From Blattamonas nauphoetae (lineage: Eukaryota > Preaxostyla > Oxymonadida), in the NCBI GenBank assembly GCA_033064195.1, contig JARBJD010000391.1, forward strand, positions 1 to 63,698: 63,698 bases of DNA, in the 5' to 3' direction. Below the pieces are notes generated by a model that did not search any database, was not told the origin of the DNA, and saw only the letters and a program-made list of their open reading frames with translations. The position numbers were made by a program, and so were the translations under genes. Shown here piece by piece: positions 48,001 through 57,959 of this stretch. Positions within the stretch are counted from its first letter, which is position 1. Every line of letters begins with the position of its first letter.

Positions 48001-48043
48001 GAAGCGAGAGAGCTCCACTCACAGGATACTGCTCTGAAGTCAT
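45007..48043 (-). CDS. ARM-like family A protein (full-length copy), 7 exons
   Basis: Exons 48043-48023, 47931-47841, 47796-47714, 46802-46772, 46699-46596, 46557-46069 and 46029-45007 give 613 residues. Introns are 91, 44, 911, 72, 38 and 39 nt. All phases match, and copy 2 confirms four introns by length differences. It starts MTSEQYP, followed by SNISSLLEVLQCDDEDVIVD. Later segments are CCSCMESLFFEPEIVDSLFL, VDSEIIRELILFVKEALP, MFETVDFVSLPLSESETLF and REEGWDDAFELRVV. The protein is predicted soluble and helical, with ARM-like repeats; function unknown. The third intron is long only because an 860-bp TIR element sits in it, 6 bases from the intron's 3' end. An alternative start without exon 1 (ATG 47964) is possible. 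It is divergent from the beta-helix gene, 72 bp away. Confidence 0.75.
46810..47669. mobile_element. 860-bp TIR element inside an intron
   Basis: Ends are GGGCGATTCTCTTTGAAAGG (continuing TCGC) at 46810 and the reverse complement of GGGCGATTCTAAATGAAAGG at 47650-47669, with about 3 mismatches in 24. It is flanked by duplicated AAAT (46806-46809 and 47670-47673). Copy 2 of the host gene has the unoccupied site CCTGAAATCAAAGCC near 16498, proving insertion and the 4-bp target duplication. The interior has no frame over 80 codons, so the element is non-autonomous. Superfamily not assigned. Confidence 0.85.
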
Positions 48044-48115
48044 CGGGAAGTCACCTGATCCGTTTGTTTCGAGAGTCTATCAGAAAAAGTTGGATTGAAA
48101 TCACTTTTCCAAATA
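48044..48115. promoter_or_regulatory. 72-bp divergent promoter gap
   Basis: This is the whole space between the divergent start codons of the family A gene and the beta-helix gene, so transcription of both must be driven from it or from within the genes. No specific motif seen. Confidence 0.4.
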
Positions 48116-50266
48116 ATGGCATGGATCGTATCAGTTTCTTCTCACTCAATCAAGAATTTCATGTTCATATCAACATATATCATTAGCATACTCCATGCTG
48201 CATTTTCAGAAATTGCCAATGCAGGAACAACTGTCCTCGTTGCCCCAGATAATTCAGCATCAAGCGACACGATTGGCTGTGGGACGACAGTGATGCCGTG
48301 CAAAACAATTGCATTTGGATTCACACAAATTCAGACCACCTCTCGAGCCAACAGCCGAATCGAAATTGGGGGTAGCTCGACCTGCAGGGAAGTCAGCACA
48401 ACTTTGGTGGACAAACCAGTGGACTTCCTCGGACAATCCAGAAATGCGACGATTGGCGGCGATGAAGATGTGAGTGAGCTGAAAAGTGTGCTCACGTTGA
48501 CAAGCACATCAACGTTCAGTTCTTTGACGTTACTCCGAACGCATCGTTGTTCGTTTGCTGCTCTGACAGGCCAAGCAAATGTGGTCTTCACAACATGCAC
48601 CTTTGGCTTTGTGAGTGATGGTTCGCAAGCAAAGGTCATCCATCCCTCGCTATTGATGATGGAAGAAGGTCTCCTGACCATCACCGATTCCTCCCTCCAA
48701 TCGCCCTCCGGCTCCCAGCCGATCACCCTTCTGAACATGACCAGCGGACATGCATCGATATCGAAGCTGTCGACAGCGAATTCTGGATCGATAGTGTCCG
48801 AAAACGCCTCGCTTCTGATCGTGTCCGGCGGTTCTCTGAACATCACAGACCAAGTTTTCTCGAACATCAAGCGAGTGAATTCATATCCCTCAGTTTTGAA
48901 ATATAAAGCGAAGACAATCCAACTTTATATGAACAACGTTTCGATGAACAGCTGCCTCTCCGAGGAATCGCCCCATGCTATCGACATCGGAAGTAGCAAT
49001 TCCTTCAAAGAAGGTCAGGTGATCATGAAGAACACAAAGTTCGCCAATCGGACAAAAGTGGGGGACTATTCGGTGTTGATTGAGGGTTACCACTTCGCCG
49101 ATTTCATCACCCCATCCACCTTCGCCGGGACTGTTCCAAGCTACGATCAGCTGACCACAGCAACAACTACCGATATTGTGGGGAGGGATGCATATTTCAA
49201 CTGTAAGCGCTACACCGTCGCGCAGGTGTTGTATCCGCACAAACAAGGACCGATGTATGTGCACCATGCGATCGGACTGGACAACAAATACTGCGGACAG
49301 AAGAACACGCCGTGTGACTCGTTCAACTTTGTGTTTGAGCGGCTGGTGGAGGGGTCGGCTTCGGTAGTGTTGTTGACGAGATCATCTGTGGTGAACGATC
49401 ACACAACCGTCCACAACCTGACGACGATCAAAGGCGGGATGGGAGATGTGTTGCCACGGCTGGAGTTCGATTTTGGAGCACGACTGACAGTGAAGCCAGA
49501 GACGACGTTGGAAGCAAGCCACTTCACTGTGGAAATCTTTGGGTTCACATCGGTGAACGGGTTTGTCGTGAAAGGCCAGCTGGTGTTGACAACAGTGTGT
49601 TTCCAACTGTACGGCAAGACGAACATCGGAGCCATGAACGTGAAGGGAGGGATGGTGACACTGCACAACGTGACGAGCATGCCAAGCGAACACTCTACGT
49701 ACACTGAGCTGCTGAACGTGTCACGAGGATCGGTGTTTGTGAGCAATGCCGTTCTGGGGGGATCGGCGGAGAAGAAGATGAGGACGAGCGGGGGAATTCT
49801 TGTGTACGTACAAAGTGGGATTCTGGGGATCGAGAACACGACGTTCCAGCACATTGCGAAGGAGTATGACGGCGACGGGGCAGTGGTGGCGTCGCTTGGG
49901 GGGACGATCGGTCTGAAGAACGTCGTGTTCAAAGACTGCATAGCGCCGACGCGTGCTCACTGTGTGCTGGTGTCTCGCAGCTCGTTCTCGGCGGACACAG
50001 TGCAGATGCTGAATGTGTCGTTCTCGGACGGGACGACGAAGAAACTGAACGAGTCTGTTGTGCTGTTTGGAGCGCATGTGCGAGCGACAGTGAATGCCAA
50101 GTCGTTCGCTGGGACGCTGAAACCGATGCGCGACACACCCGAAGCAGACAAGATGGTGCTGGTGGGGCAGGAGAGCACAGGCAGCACCGTGTTCCCTCTC
50201 GCCTTGTTCGTGACCGGATCGAACGAGGAAGCCGAAGACGAGAGTGAGTTTGTACTCCTCCCGTAG
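48116..50266 (+). CDS. secreted beta-helix (pectin-lyase-like) protein 1
   Basis: Single exon, 716 residues from ATG 48116 (a TTG-initiated extension is discounted). A hydrophobic N-terminus (NFMFISTYIISILHAAFSEI) suggests a signal peptide or anchor. It then shows CGTTVMPCKTIAFGF and, in mid-protein, a second segment KYCGQKNTPCDSFNFVF. This CGxxxxPC-x-S/T motif begins each half in oxymonad beta-helix proteins. The remainder is Ser/Thr/Val/Asn-rich with ~22-residue turns (SSLTLLRTHRCSFAALTGQ, VFKDCIAPTRAHCVLVS) typical of right-handed parallel beta-helices. No C-terminal membrane segment is seen, and it ends FVLLP with a TAG stop. It is likely a secreted or surface carbohydrate-interacting or adhesive protein; enzymatic activity cannot be claimed. 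Confidence 0.75.
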   Translation: MAWIVSVSSHSIKNFMFISTYIISILHAAFSEIANAGTTVLVAPDNSASSDTIGCGTTVMPCKTIAFGFTQIQTTSRANSRIEIGGSSTCREVSTTLVDKPVDFLGQSRNATIGGDEDVSELKSVLTLTSTSTFSSLTLLRTHRCSFAALTGQANVVFTTCTFGFVSDGSQAKVIHPSLLMMEEGLLTITDSSLQSPSGSQPITLLNMTSGHASISKLSTANSGSIVSENASLLIVSGGSLNITDQVFSNIKRVNSYPSVLKYKAKTIQLYMNNVSMNSCLSEESPHAIDIGSSNSFKEGQVIMKNTKFANRTKVGDYSVLIEGYHFADFITPSTFAGTVPSYDQLTTATTTDIVGRDAYFNCKRYTVAQVLYPHKQGPMYVHHAIGLDNKYCGQKNTPCDSFNFVFERLVEGSASVVLLTRSSVVNDHTTVHNLTTIKGGMGDVLPRLEFDFGARLTVKPETTLEASHFTVEIFGFTSVNGFVVKGQLVLTTVCFQLYGKTNIGAMNVKGGMVTLHNVTSMPSEHSTYTELLNVSRGSVFVSNAVLGGSAEKKMRTSGGILVYVQSGILGIENTTFQHIAKEYDGDGAVVASLGGTIGLKNVVFKDCIAPTRAHCVLVSRSSFSADTVQMLNVSFSDGTTKKLNESVVLFGAHVRATVNAKSFAGTLKPMRDTPEADKMVLVGQESTGSTVFPLALFVTGSNEEAEDESEFVLLP

Positions 50267-50749
50267 AATGCGAACAAGCAATCGCTTTTGTCTATGTTTG
50301 TCTAGTAAAATGTTATATCATGTTAAACTTAGTTATGTTATGAGAGTTCTTCTTTTCTGAAAACATCTGAACCGAGAATCAGCAAAGAGTTGCCTTTACC
50401 CGTGTTCAGTCCATTTTTGTTCTTGAATCACTGGGAACACAAGCTCCATGGTAATCTCAGATAATCTCCATTCAAGCCCCATAACATTCATCATTGAACT
50501 GAAATTTTCTTTGAAATAGTGTACCGAGACCTCAATCAGTCGCAATGAACTCTCTCATCAAATCAGGGAATTCAACCCCAATCTCAACGAATCTTTTCTC
50601 AAAGGACATTTCATGTGGAATACATTCAGAGGAACTGTCTTTTGCGAGGTGGTCATTCAGTTTCTTTCTTCTTTCAGTCAACACACATGGACGAAAAAAA
50701 ATATGGTTCTGATTGAATGCAAGTATGGTCAGATCGTCGTCGTCTCAAA
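50267..50749. other. intergenic region
   Basis: Between the two beta-helix genes, 483 bp, AT-rich at its start. Nothing recognisable apart from presumed 3' and 5' untranslated sequence. Confidence 0.5.
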
Positions 50750-53617
50750 ATGGGAGTCACTCTCCTGTCTTTTGTCTTTCTCCTCACCATCTCAGTCCGA
50801 TGTGATGGGTGGCTCACCCGAGATTTGGCAGAAGTTCTTTCTTCGTCTTCACCGAATCAGAATTCAGCAGCACCGTCGCCAATTACCATGAAGCTCCAAG
50901 AAAATATCCACTTTGTTGCTCGTTCTCTGATTGTGTCAAGCTGTGATCTACAGTTGATCGGGACCAAAGGAACAGCTATACTTCTGGATTCCTCCACGCA
51001 TAACCAGCCTTTATCGAAGTTTGAGGCAGCCTCCGAACATGAATTTTCCTCCTTGTTTCATGTTAAGAATTCGACATTCCTTTTGGAATGTTTGTCAATC
51101 AATCTCTTTGAACCAGAATTGAGTTCATCGAATTCTGTTTCTGATCCCCCTTGTCGTTGTGCGATTCTCCGCAGTTCTGTTATTTCTCTCGTTTCGTGCT
51201 CTCTCTCTGTCTCAGACACTCTATCGCCCTTTCAGTTTCTTCCCAATTATGACGAAACATCTGCAATTTCTTCTTCTCTGTCGATCCACCGTTGTGTCCT
51301 TTCAAACCCGTTAAATGTATTCTGTGCACTTTCCACATCTTATCCTTTTTCTGATGTTGTTGACTGTTTTTCAGTTCTTGTTTCAGATGTTTCTCTTTCG
51401 AATGCTGCTTTTGATGGTTGGACTGGCCTTGCTCATTCTCCCCAACCGTCCTCTGCCAGCACTGACATTGTATCTTCCCTTTTGGGCTGTTCTCTCTCCA
51501 ACATCACGCATACCCCTTCCAGTTGGGATGAGAACCATCGTTCAAGAAATCTGGGCCAACAGCGAATTGTGAACAGCGATCTTCATCATGTTGACGATGC
51601 TTTGTATGGGACAGCGATATGCGACATTGACAACACTGTTGAAACTCGATGCTCGAACACAACCCTTGTTGATTGCGACCGAATTCAATTCGCCTCCAGA
51701 AACCAACAGTCTCCCAACCCAGTGAATGAGAACAAGACAATCACATCCCCTGCCGACAGATATTCGTATCCTGACAGTTCATTGGACATCGTCTTCACCG
51801 ACTGCAATCTGACATCAACAACACAAACAGGAGGAACGAACTTCCACATGATCGAACTGACTCAGTTTGAGGGGAAACTATCTATGACAGGTTGCGCAAT
51901 TGAGGGAAAATATCAAAACAAACTGATTGGAATTGTGAAGATTGTTGCACAATTGGAAGCATTCCCAAGACTGGTGATTGAAGGATGTTCGGTGACATTC
52001 TCGAGCAACACTCCACTCTCAACATCTTACAGTCAATTCTACCTGCAATATTCGGTGTTCACACAAGTGAGCAATTCTGTTTTCAAAGCACCAGAAGGGG
52101 AACAAACTGGAATCCGCCTTTTCTATCCAATCGACTCACTGGGACTTTTCGAAATGTCAGGATGCCGATTTCAGCAACAATCAACATCTGGAAGCGGAGC
52201 AGTTGTTCTTGATTCTTTGTCTCTTGTCCTCACCGTCTTCGATTCCACATTCTCTGAGAACACTGCTAAAAACGGAGGATGCATCTTTCTTTATCGCGAT
52301 ATCACGTCTTTCTATCGTTGCCATTTCAATGACAATGTTGCGACTGTTCGAGGTGGAGTTCTGTACAATCATTCACCTACTCTCTTCCACCTTGAAGATT
52401 GCCACTTCAGAAGCAATCAAGCTCACGAAAAACTCCCGACAGCCGATGAACTCGCTCATTATCGCGGAAATGACCTCTTTGGAACTACTCAGATCGTATA
52501 TTCAGCAACTGGAACAGCAAACATTGTCGGATGCTCCTCCACGTCGGTCTCTCCGAAAATCGGATATTACACCACTCCATCAGCCAATGGTGTTCACCGA
52601 AATGAATCCACTCTTCTTCGCGATCCAGAAACAGGATCTGTCCAGCCACCCGCGTCTGCCGTGTTCTTCGTCGAAAGCAATGGCTCTGACGAAGCTCCTT
52701 TGGAATGCTCGGAAGTCAAGCCGTGCCAAAGTTTCTCGGCTGCGTTGTCGAAAATAACAAACGCGACGTCACCCTCGAAAGACAGTTTCAATCTCGTGAA
52801 TTTGGGAGTTGGGTCGTTTTCGGAAGGAAGACATGAACTGAGCAATTCAGTGGAACTGGCAGGGATGGGATGGATGGCAAACCAGACACACCACACTCTG
52901 CTGACCACGTCGGGAATGGAAGTGGTTGGGTCAGGAAATGTGTCGTTCTCTTCTCTCCTTCTGAAGCCATCGACGAAATCAGACACACTTCTGAAGATGG
53001 CTTCGTCAGGAACACTCCGAGTGATGATGTGTTGTGTGGAATGTCTGACTGACCACACCGTCTCGCTCGTCGACATCTCTGCTGGATCAACAACCATCCT
53101 GGGCTGCAGATTCAACTCGATCTCGCTCGTCGAATCACCCCTCCTGTCTGTTTCAGGAACGGCTCGTCTGACACTCCACATGACTTGGTTCACATTCATC
53201 ACTCGAAAAGGAGGAGACGGAGGAAGCTGTCTGGACTCGGCGACGAGTGGGACGATCTCGATTTCGATGTCAGACTTTGCAGACTGCTCGTCAGCTGGGA
53301 AGGCAGGAGCACTGACACTCACAGCTCATTCGACACAGCCAACAATCACACTCCAAACGACGATCTTCTCGCGAAACAGGGGCACACAAGCGAGTGATCT
53401 GATTGCCACAGGACTCGCCTCCAGCAAACTCTCCATCGCATCCACCACCCGTTCGATGAGCTCCATGCCTCACTGCCTTCTCAACACGACTGAACGCCGC
53501 CTCCAATATCCCGATGTCTCCTTCACAGAAAACTCCGCTCCACACCCGCTCAATGCTCGCTTCAACAGAGGCACGCCGATGTCCCTCTTTCCTGGCTTCG
53601 CTGTCTATTTCTCATGA
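50750..53617 (+). CDS. secreted beta-helix (pectin-lyase-like) protein 2
   Basis: Single exon, 955 residues. ATG 50750 gives a clear signal peptide (MGVTLLSFVFLLTISVRCDG); the earlier in-frame start at 50717 would put charged residues before it. Repeated beta-helix turns include SSLFHVKNSTFLLECLSINL, FEMSGCRFQQQSTSGSGAVV and FDSTFSENTAKNGGCIFLYR. A second domain opens with VFFVESNGSDEAPLECSEVK then PCQSFSAALSKI, and its later turns read GTISISMSDFADCSSAGKAG. No membrane anchor follows (ends FPGFAVYFS). It lies in tandem with the preceding gene of the same fold. These proteins are abundant in oxymonads and probably work at the cell surface; function unproven. Confidence 0.8.
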   Translation: MGVTLLSFVFLLTISVRCDGWLTRDLAEVLSSSSPNQNSAAPSPITMKLQENIHFVARSLIVSSCDLQLIGTKGTAILLDSSTHNQPLSKFEAASEHEFSSLFHVKNSTFLLECLSINLFEPELSSSNSVSDPPCRCAILRSSVISLVSCSLSVSDTLSPFQFLPNYDETSAISSSLSIHRCVLSNPLNVFCALSTSYPFSDVVDCFSVLVSDVSLSNAAFDGWTGLAHSPQPSSASTDIVSSLLGCSLSNITHTPSSWDENHRSRNLGQQRIVNSDLHHVDDALYGTAICDIDNTVETRCSNTTLVDCDRIQFASRNQQSPNPVNENKTITSPADRYSYPDSSLDIVFTDCNLTSTTQTGGTNFHMIELTQFEGKLSMTGCAIEGKYQNKLIGIVKIVAQLEAFPRLVIEGCSVTFSSNTPLSTSYSQFYLQYSVFTQVSNSVFKAPEGEQTGIRLFYPIDSLGLFEMSGCRFQQQSTSGSGAVVLDSLSLVLTVFDSTFSENTAKNGGCIFLYRDITSFYRCHFNDNVATVRGGVLYNHSPTLFHLEDCHFRSNQAHEKLPTADELAHYRGNDLFGTTQIVYSATGTANIVGCSSTSVSPKIGYYTTPSANGVHRNESTLLRDPETGSVQPPASAVFFVESNGSDEAPLECSEVKPCQSFSAALSKITNATSPSKDSFNLVNLGVGSFSEGRHELSNSVELAGMGWMANQTHHTLLTTSGMEVVGSGNVSFSSLLLKPSTKSDTLLKMASSGTLRVMMCCVECLTDHTVSLVDISAGSTTILGCRFNSISLVESPLLSVSGTARLTLHMTWFTFITRKGGDGGSCLDSATSGTISISMSDFADCSSAGKAGALTLTAHSTQPTITLQTTIFSRNRGTQASDLIATGLASSKLSIASTTRSMSSMPHCLLNTTERRLQYPDVSFTENSAPHPLNARFNRGTPMSLFPGFAVYFS

Positions 53618-54648
53618 AATTAGGATTGTGGAAACCAGAACTGATTGTCAATTTAAAAACTTTAAAACAATCATTCCACAAATATGTTGATGTCGATAAT
53701 CCAACTTGGATGAACTATGACACAAAGAAATGGCGACGAAACCAACCTCAACTGATCTGTCAAATCGCAGACGTCAGAAAACTTTCCTGTGCATCGGAGG
53801 AGTTATAAGTCAGACTATCGAAAGAACAGATCAGTCAAATGGTGAAGAACATGTTGAGAGCAAAACCTCAAAGTTTCTTGAAGATGAAACCAGAATCGTT
53901 CGAATATTATCGACCAATCTGTGCCGAAATCTGGATGAAGTACGTGAAAAGAAAAGTACCAAATTGGATGCTCCAGAATGATCAACAGAAATAAAACTCG
54001 TTGTTGTTTTTTATTGTTGAATTTTTTAATTTGAATTAAATGAATCCAACTGCGATGTACAAGGTCTCGTCAGAGACTTCGAACACTCCGAAGTGGAGCG
54101 AAAGACGTCGAGTATGTTCAGAACAAGCATGAATTGAATCAATGAAAGAAGAGAACTGTTCACTCGTCTCTGAGTATGTCAGAAATAATGTACCGGTGAC
54201 GTATGTTCATGAGGGAATCAAGATTTTTAATTTCAATGAAAGAGCAAACCAAAATGAATCGACAAAAATACAATTCACAAATGATTGAGAAAATGATTGA
54301 TCATAATCTCTCAACAACCAACGAGAATTCGGCAGTGATTGAATCACTTTAGAAGACAACAGAAGCACACAAGACAGCGATATCTTCAATCCAAAAAGTG
54401 GTGAGCACAAATGGATCAATCACTTGTTCAGCTGGTATTGCAACACCAACAATTGGAGGATTGATTTATGTGAATGGAGCGAATTGTTATATATCAGAGG
54501 GATCACTTCCGAAGTATCCTGGAACATATCCGTCATCCACATTCTTTTCTGGTCTTTCCATTTCACAATCAATTTCAGAAACTTCAGGAATTCAGTTCAA
54601 TGGTGATGGCATCGTAATGTGGTCTCCCTGTGACAGACCAGCAATCTA

Positions 54649-56689
54649 TAGTCTGGATTTAACCCGATACTTTAATTTAACCCGATACCCTCCACAGTGT
54701 CACTGGTTACCCAAATTTATCTGTTTTCGTCATTTCCCCCACAACCTCATTTTATGCGTCTCGATTTTTGTGCTCAAAATGATACAAAAGTGGTGATTGG
54801 CCATCGTTTGATGACGAGAACCAATAAATCTTTGAGTTGTTGAAGTCATGTTCGATCAGACCCACAACAATGGAAAAAGACCGCCCAATCTCACCTCCTC
54901 TTTCACCACGAGATGTTTCGCATCTCATGAGTGGAAGTGATATAAGATCACTTCCATCTCGAGTGGAAAGAGGTTTGAAAATTTACGCGGAGCACAATGT
55001 GACACTTGACACCGTCGTTCAAGCTGGTGTTTGCAGCGAAGCGGCTCTGAAACGTGGAAGAAAAGCTGAAAAGAAAATCGTCCACCTGGAAAAGATGGAA
55101 GGCCACTATTGATGACAACTCGTGATGAGAGTGAACTATATGACAAAATTCTGACCAAAATCGTTGAGAAAAACCCATGAAAAGGCTGAGATTCTTCAAG
55201 AAGTTTGTTTTTTCACGGTTTTCATTTTCTAGATGAATGGTATTTACGCAAAGAGCGTGAGATTCAATCCTGACCATCCCACGTTGAGCATGTGGAACGT
55301 CAACGCTTTCCTCAAACGCCATTCTCTCCTCGACACAATGAAACCTGGGTATCTAGACCCTGATCGGTTGAAAGCAAGCACTCGTGCGAACATTGTGGGT
55401 TGGTTTGAACTTTGGAAAATACCATAAAATCGGAAAACATCCATGAAGATCTAATCTTCAACATGGATGAATCATCTCTCCGGATCGGAGAAGACTATTC
55501 ATCTTTAGTGGTTTACTACGCTGGTGAACCATGTCCTCCGATTCCGTCCTCTTCTCGAGTCCAAAATGCTACTCTCGTGGGAACAGTCAATTCGACCGGA
55601 ATTCATCTGGATCCTATTTTACTCTGGCCTTCAAAGCTTCCGGTGAAAGAATTCGAAAAATTTGGTCAACACCACATCAAGGTCAATAACAACGAATCGG
55701 GATGGATGAACACAAAGACATACGTTGAAATTATGTCCAACAACATAATTCCAGAAATCGTTTCTTTTCGTCACGCAATCCACAAATCAAATCGAAATGC
55801 TCTGCTATTGATGGACGGGCATCTCACAAGGCACAATCAAGAAATTATTGCCCTTTGTCAGCAGCACCATATCCATATTCTCATCTACCCATCACACACC
55901 TCACACATTCTTCAGGTGTGTGATCAGTTCATCTTCTCCAATTTGAAGCAACAATTGAAACGATTATTCATTCCACCATCATCTTCAAGCATTGTCGACT
56001 ATCGGGTCAACCTGGCAAAGGCTCTTCCTGACGCTGTTGGTGAAGCGTTCAAATCGTCGACCATCTTGGCGTCATTCAACCGATGTGGGTGTTTTCCCCT
56101 TTCTCTGGAGGCGACTCTGATGAACCTGAAAAAATTCTGTCCGCAAATTGATATTTCATTCCTTCACCAATTTAACACTCGAACCGACCTCCTCCTCAAA
56201 CCAAGTTCTTTTCTCCCTCCAAATGAGGTCCAAACCAATCACGGATCTCTGCTGACCTCATTTCACAACATTATGAAAACAACTCCCAGGAAACAGACTC
56301 TCATCACAGATTTCACTGTTCCTCGCGAATATATTTCTCGAGATTCACAATCAAGGAGAGTGAGGGACCGCCCAGCTCCACGTCGCCGCCGAAGCCACTC
56401 TCGATCCGAAAGTGATGAAGCAGGTCCCGAATCTCGGAGAAGGCTTGTTCGTCGAGAAATGGTGCGAGATGACGATTAAGAAGAATCCTGACACTGACTT
56501 ATTGAAACAATAAAGTCGATCAAATAGTCAAAATATCACTTCACAATTACGTATAATTATATTTTGTTCCCAAAAATATCCAAAATGATTCGTAAAAATG
56601 GAGAAAGAAGCAATGAAAAAAATGATGTGTTCTGATCAACCACGGAAGAGTATCGGGTTTTATCAAAGTATCGGGTTTTATCTACACTA
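54649..56689 (+). mobile_element. pogo-like DNA transposon, copy 2 (complete ends)
   Basis: A 2041-bp element flanked by TA (54647-54648 and 56690-56691). The 40-bp terminal inverted repeats are at 54649-54688 and 56650-56689, identical at about 33 of 40 positions. Each repeat contains the core AACCCGATAC twice, 18 bp apart, so each end has two copies of a likely transposase-binding site. The element carries one transposase gene and has jumped into a Polinton fossil. Confidence 0.9.
54870..56479 (+). pseudogene. pogo-like DDE transposase, frameshifted copy
   Basis: Homologous along its length to the 11369-12675 transposase. The N-terminal part reads SPPLSPRDVSHLMSGSD and VERGLKIYAEHNVTLD. 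A 30-nt intron (55203-55232, GTTTGTTTTT...TTTCTAG) lies at the same position as the 32-nt intron of copy 1. About three single-base frameshifts (near 55085, 55180 and 55410) break the frame. From 55412 to 56479 the catalytic domain is open, with FNMDESSL, LLMDGHLTR and QVCDQFIF (third Asp 35 residues after the second). It has an Arg/Ser-rich tail (RRRRSHSRSESDEAG). The copy is inactive as it stands but recent, since its ends and domain are well kept. Confidence 0.85.
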
Positions 56690-57269
56690 TAGTACTACGA
56701 TGAGGACACTGGTTCAGGAGTGTTTTCAATATCGACAACAGGAAGTTTTTCTCAGCTATCAGACAGAAGAGTGAAAAGAAATATTGAACCGTACCCTGAT
56801 GTTCTTGAGCAACTGAATAAAGTCGAAATTGTTCGCTACCAATTTAACACATTCGACTCGAAGATCAATAAAGTGACCAATCAAATAGAGAACGAGACAG
56901 ATGTAGAACACTTGAAGAACTGCAAAGAGAAATATGAATGTCTGAAGAAGGAAAGTGAGAAGAAACACATTGGTGTGATCGCACAACAGATCCAAGAGAT
57001 CTTTCCTGAAGTCGTGAATGATTCCAATCCAGATTGCCTTCAAGTTGATTATGCTGAACTCTCTTGCTTCTGCGTGAAAGCAATTCAGGAATTATCAGTA
57101 GTATAGAAGGCGAAAGTAGAACCACGTTGGCAAAGACACCACTTCTATAGCTTTTTCTCCATGCCGATTGACAATTCAGAAAATACTTGAAGTAAAAGTC
57201 ATTTTCATTTCAGAAAGTTGTCAAACTTAGAGAAATATTCTCTTCCAGGTTTCAGTTACTTCAAACTTT

Positions 57270-57580
57270 CAAGTTGAAGCAAAATTTCAAAAATTTTCAA
57301 AAATGCAAAAACCTTGATTTTGGCGGAAGCTGGTGTATTTTTTCAAGGTTCCGAAGGTTGCGACCCTTCTCATCGGTCCCTTTTAGACCGGCATCGGAAC
57401 TCATTTTTATCGGTTTGAGTTCCGGAGACGTACGTTGGTCTTGCCAAGGGCCTAGACCATGCCAAAGGGCAGTGATATGTAAAATTAAATGCTTCCGCCA
57501 GGAATTGAACCTAGGACCTTCAGCTTAGTAGTAGTAGTGCGTGCACTCACCATTACCACTAGACTATCCGGTCCTGAAAT
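57270..57580 (-). mobile_element. tRNA-derived SINE-like element 1
   Basis: On the minus strand the head (57575 down to 57491) has an A-box-like TAGTCTAGTGGTAATGG and a B-box-like GGTTCAATTCC that sits in a perfect T-arm (CTAGG / CCTGG around a 7-nt loop). The would-be acceptor strands do not pair, so it is not a functional tRNA gene. A ~200-nt body follows, then a tail rich in TTTTTGAAA units at about 57275-57310. This structure is that of a pol III-transcribed SINE. Confidence 0.55.
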
Positions 57581-57678
57581 TATCCCGGAAAATCAGAAAC
57601 TTTATACCCGAAAAAAAGACACTATAGCAGATTTAAAATTTGAAAACTTTGTCAATAAATTCAATATATAGCAAAAAT

Positions 57679-57897
57679 GCTCCCGTGAAAAAGTCATGCT
57701 TTTACTCGAGGGTAACAAGTGGCCAAGAATTAAGATTTAGCAGATCGCTCCCGTGAAAAGGCATGCTTTTAATCGGGGGTAAAAAGTTAAAAAGGAAAAT
57801 CTAACTAATTTTGAAAAATCGCTGACGAGAAAAAGTCGTGCTTTTAACGAGGGTAAAAAGTCGTTCCCGTGATAAAGTCATGCTTTTAACGAGGGTA
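57679..57897. repeat. array of four short hairpin units
   Basis: Four imperfect units start at about 57680, 57748, 57822 and 57863. Each consists of a CCCGTGAAAAAG-like arm, a TCATG or GCATG loop and a CTTTTA..CGAGGGTA arm, so each can form a stem-loop with an A-rich/T-rich stem closed by GC pairs. The linkers differ in sequence and length (about 35-75 nt spacing). It lies between two SINE-like elements; function unknown. Confidence 0.6.
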
Positions 57898-57959
57898 GAT
57901 AGGTAGACGATAAAAGGAATATATAGCAGATCTGAACATTCGAGGTATAAAGCACAGGT

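Larger units (their letters stand above)
53625..57120 (+). mobile_element. Polinton fossil P3, split by a pogo element
   Basis: Plus-strand Polinton remains: an ORF remnant at about 53640-53996; a copy of the small repeat-protein gene start at 54040 (with NPTAMYK-like start and the T-rich ...TAAATG motif); and parts of a fibre-like gene at about 54398-54648 and 56690-57106. The last part ends in a peptidase S74 (intramolecular chaperone) domain, recognisable from SDRRVKRNIEP, HIGVIAQQIQEIFPEVV and LQVDYAELSCFCVKAIQEL. A TA-flanked pogo transposon (54649-56689) is inserted within this last gene. The fossil is broken, with several breaks besides the insertion. It is older than both the nested pogo and the Polinton at 59 kb. 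Confidence 0.65.

Noticed and set aside
36601-50266. Alternative genetic code (TAA/TAG = Gln), known in some oxymonads
   Set aside because: Host gene models end in TAA (36601-36603), TAG (40009-40011, 50264-50266) and TGA, with reading beyond them giving non-coding sequence, so the standard code fits.
57491-57575. Functional tRNA gene on the minus strand
   Set aside because: The T-arm is good but the acceptor strands do not pair and the anticodon arm is not convincing; better explained as a SINE head.
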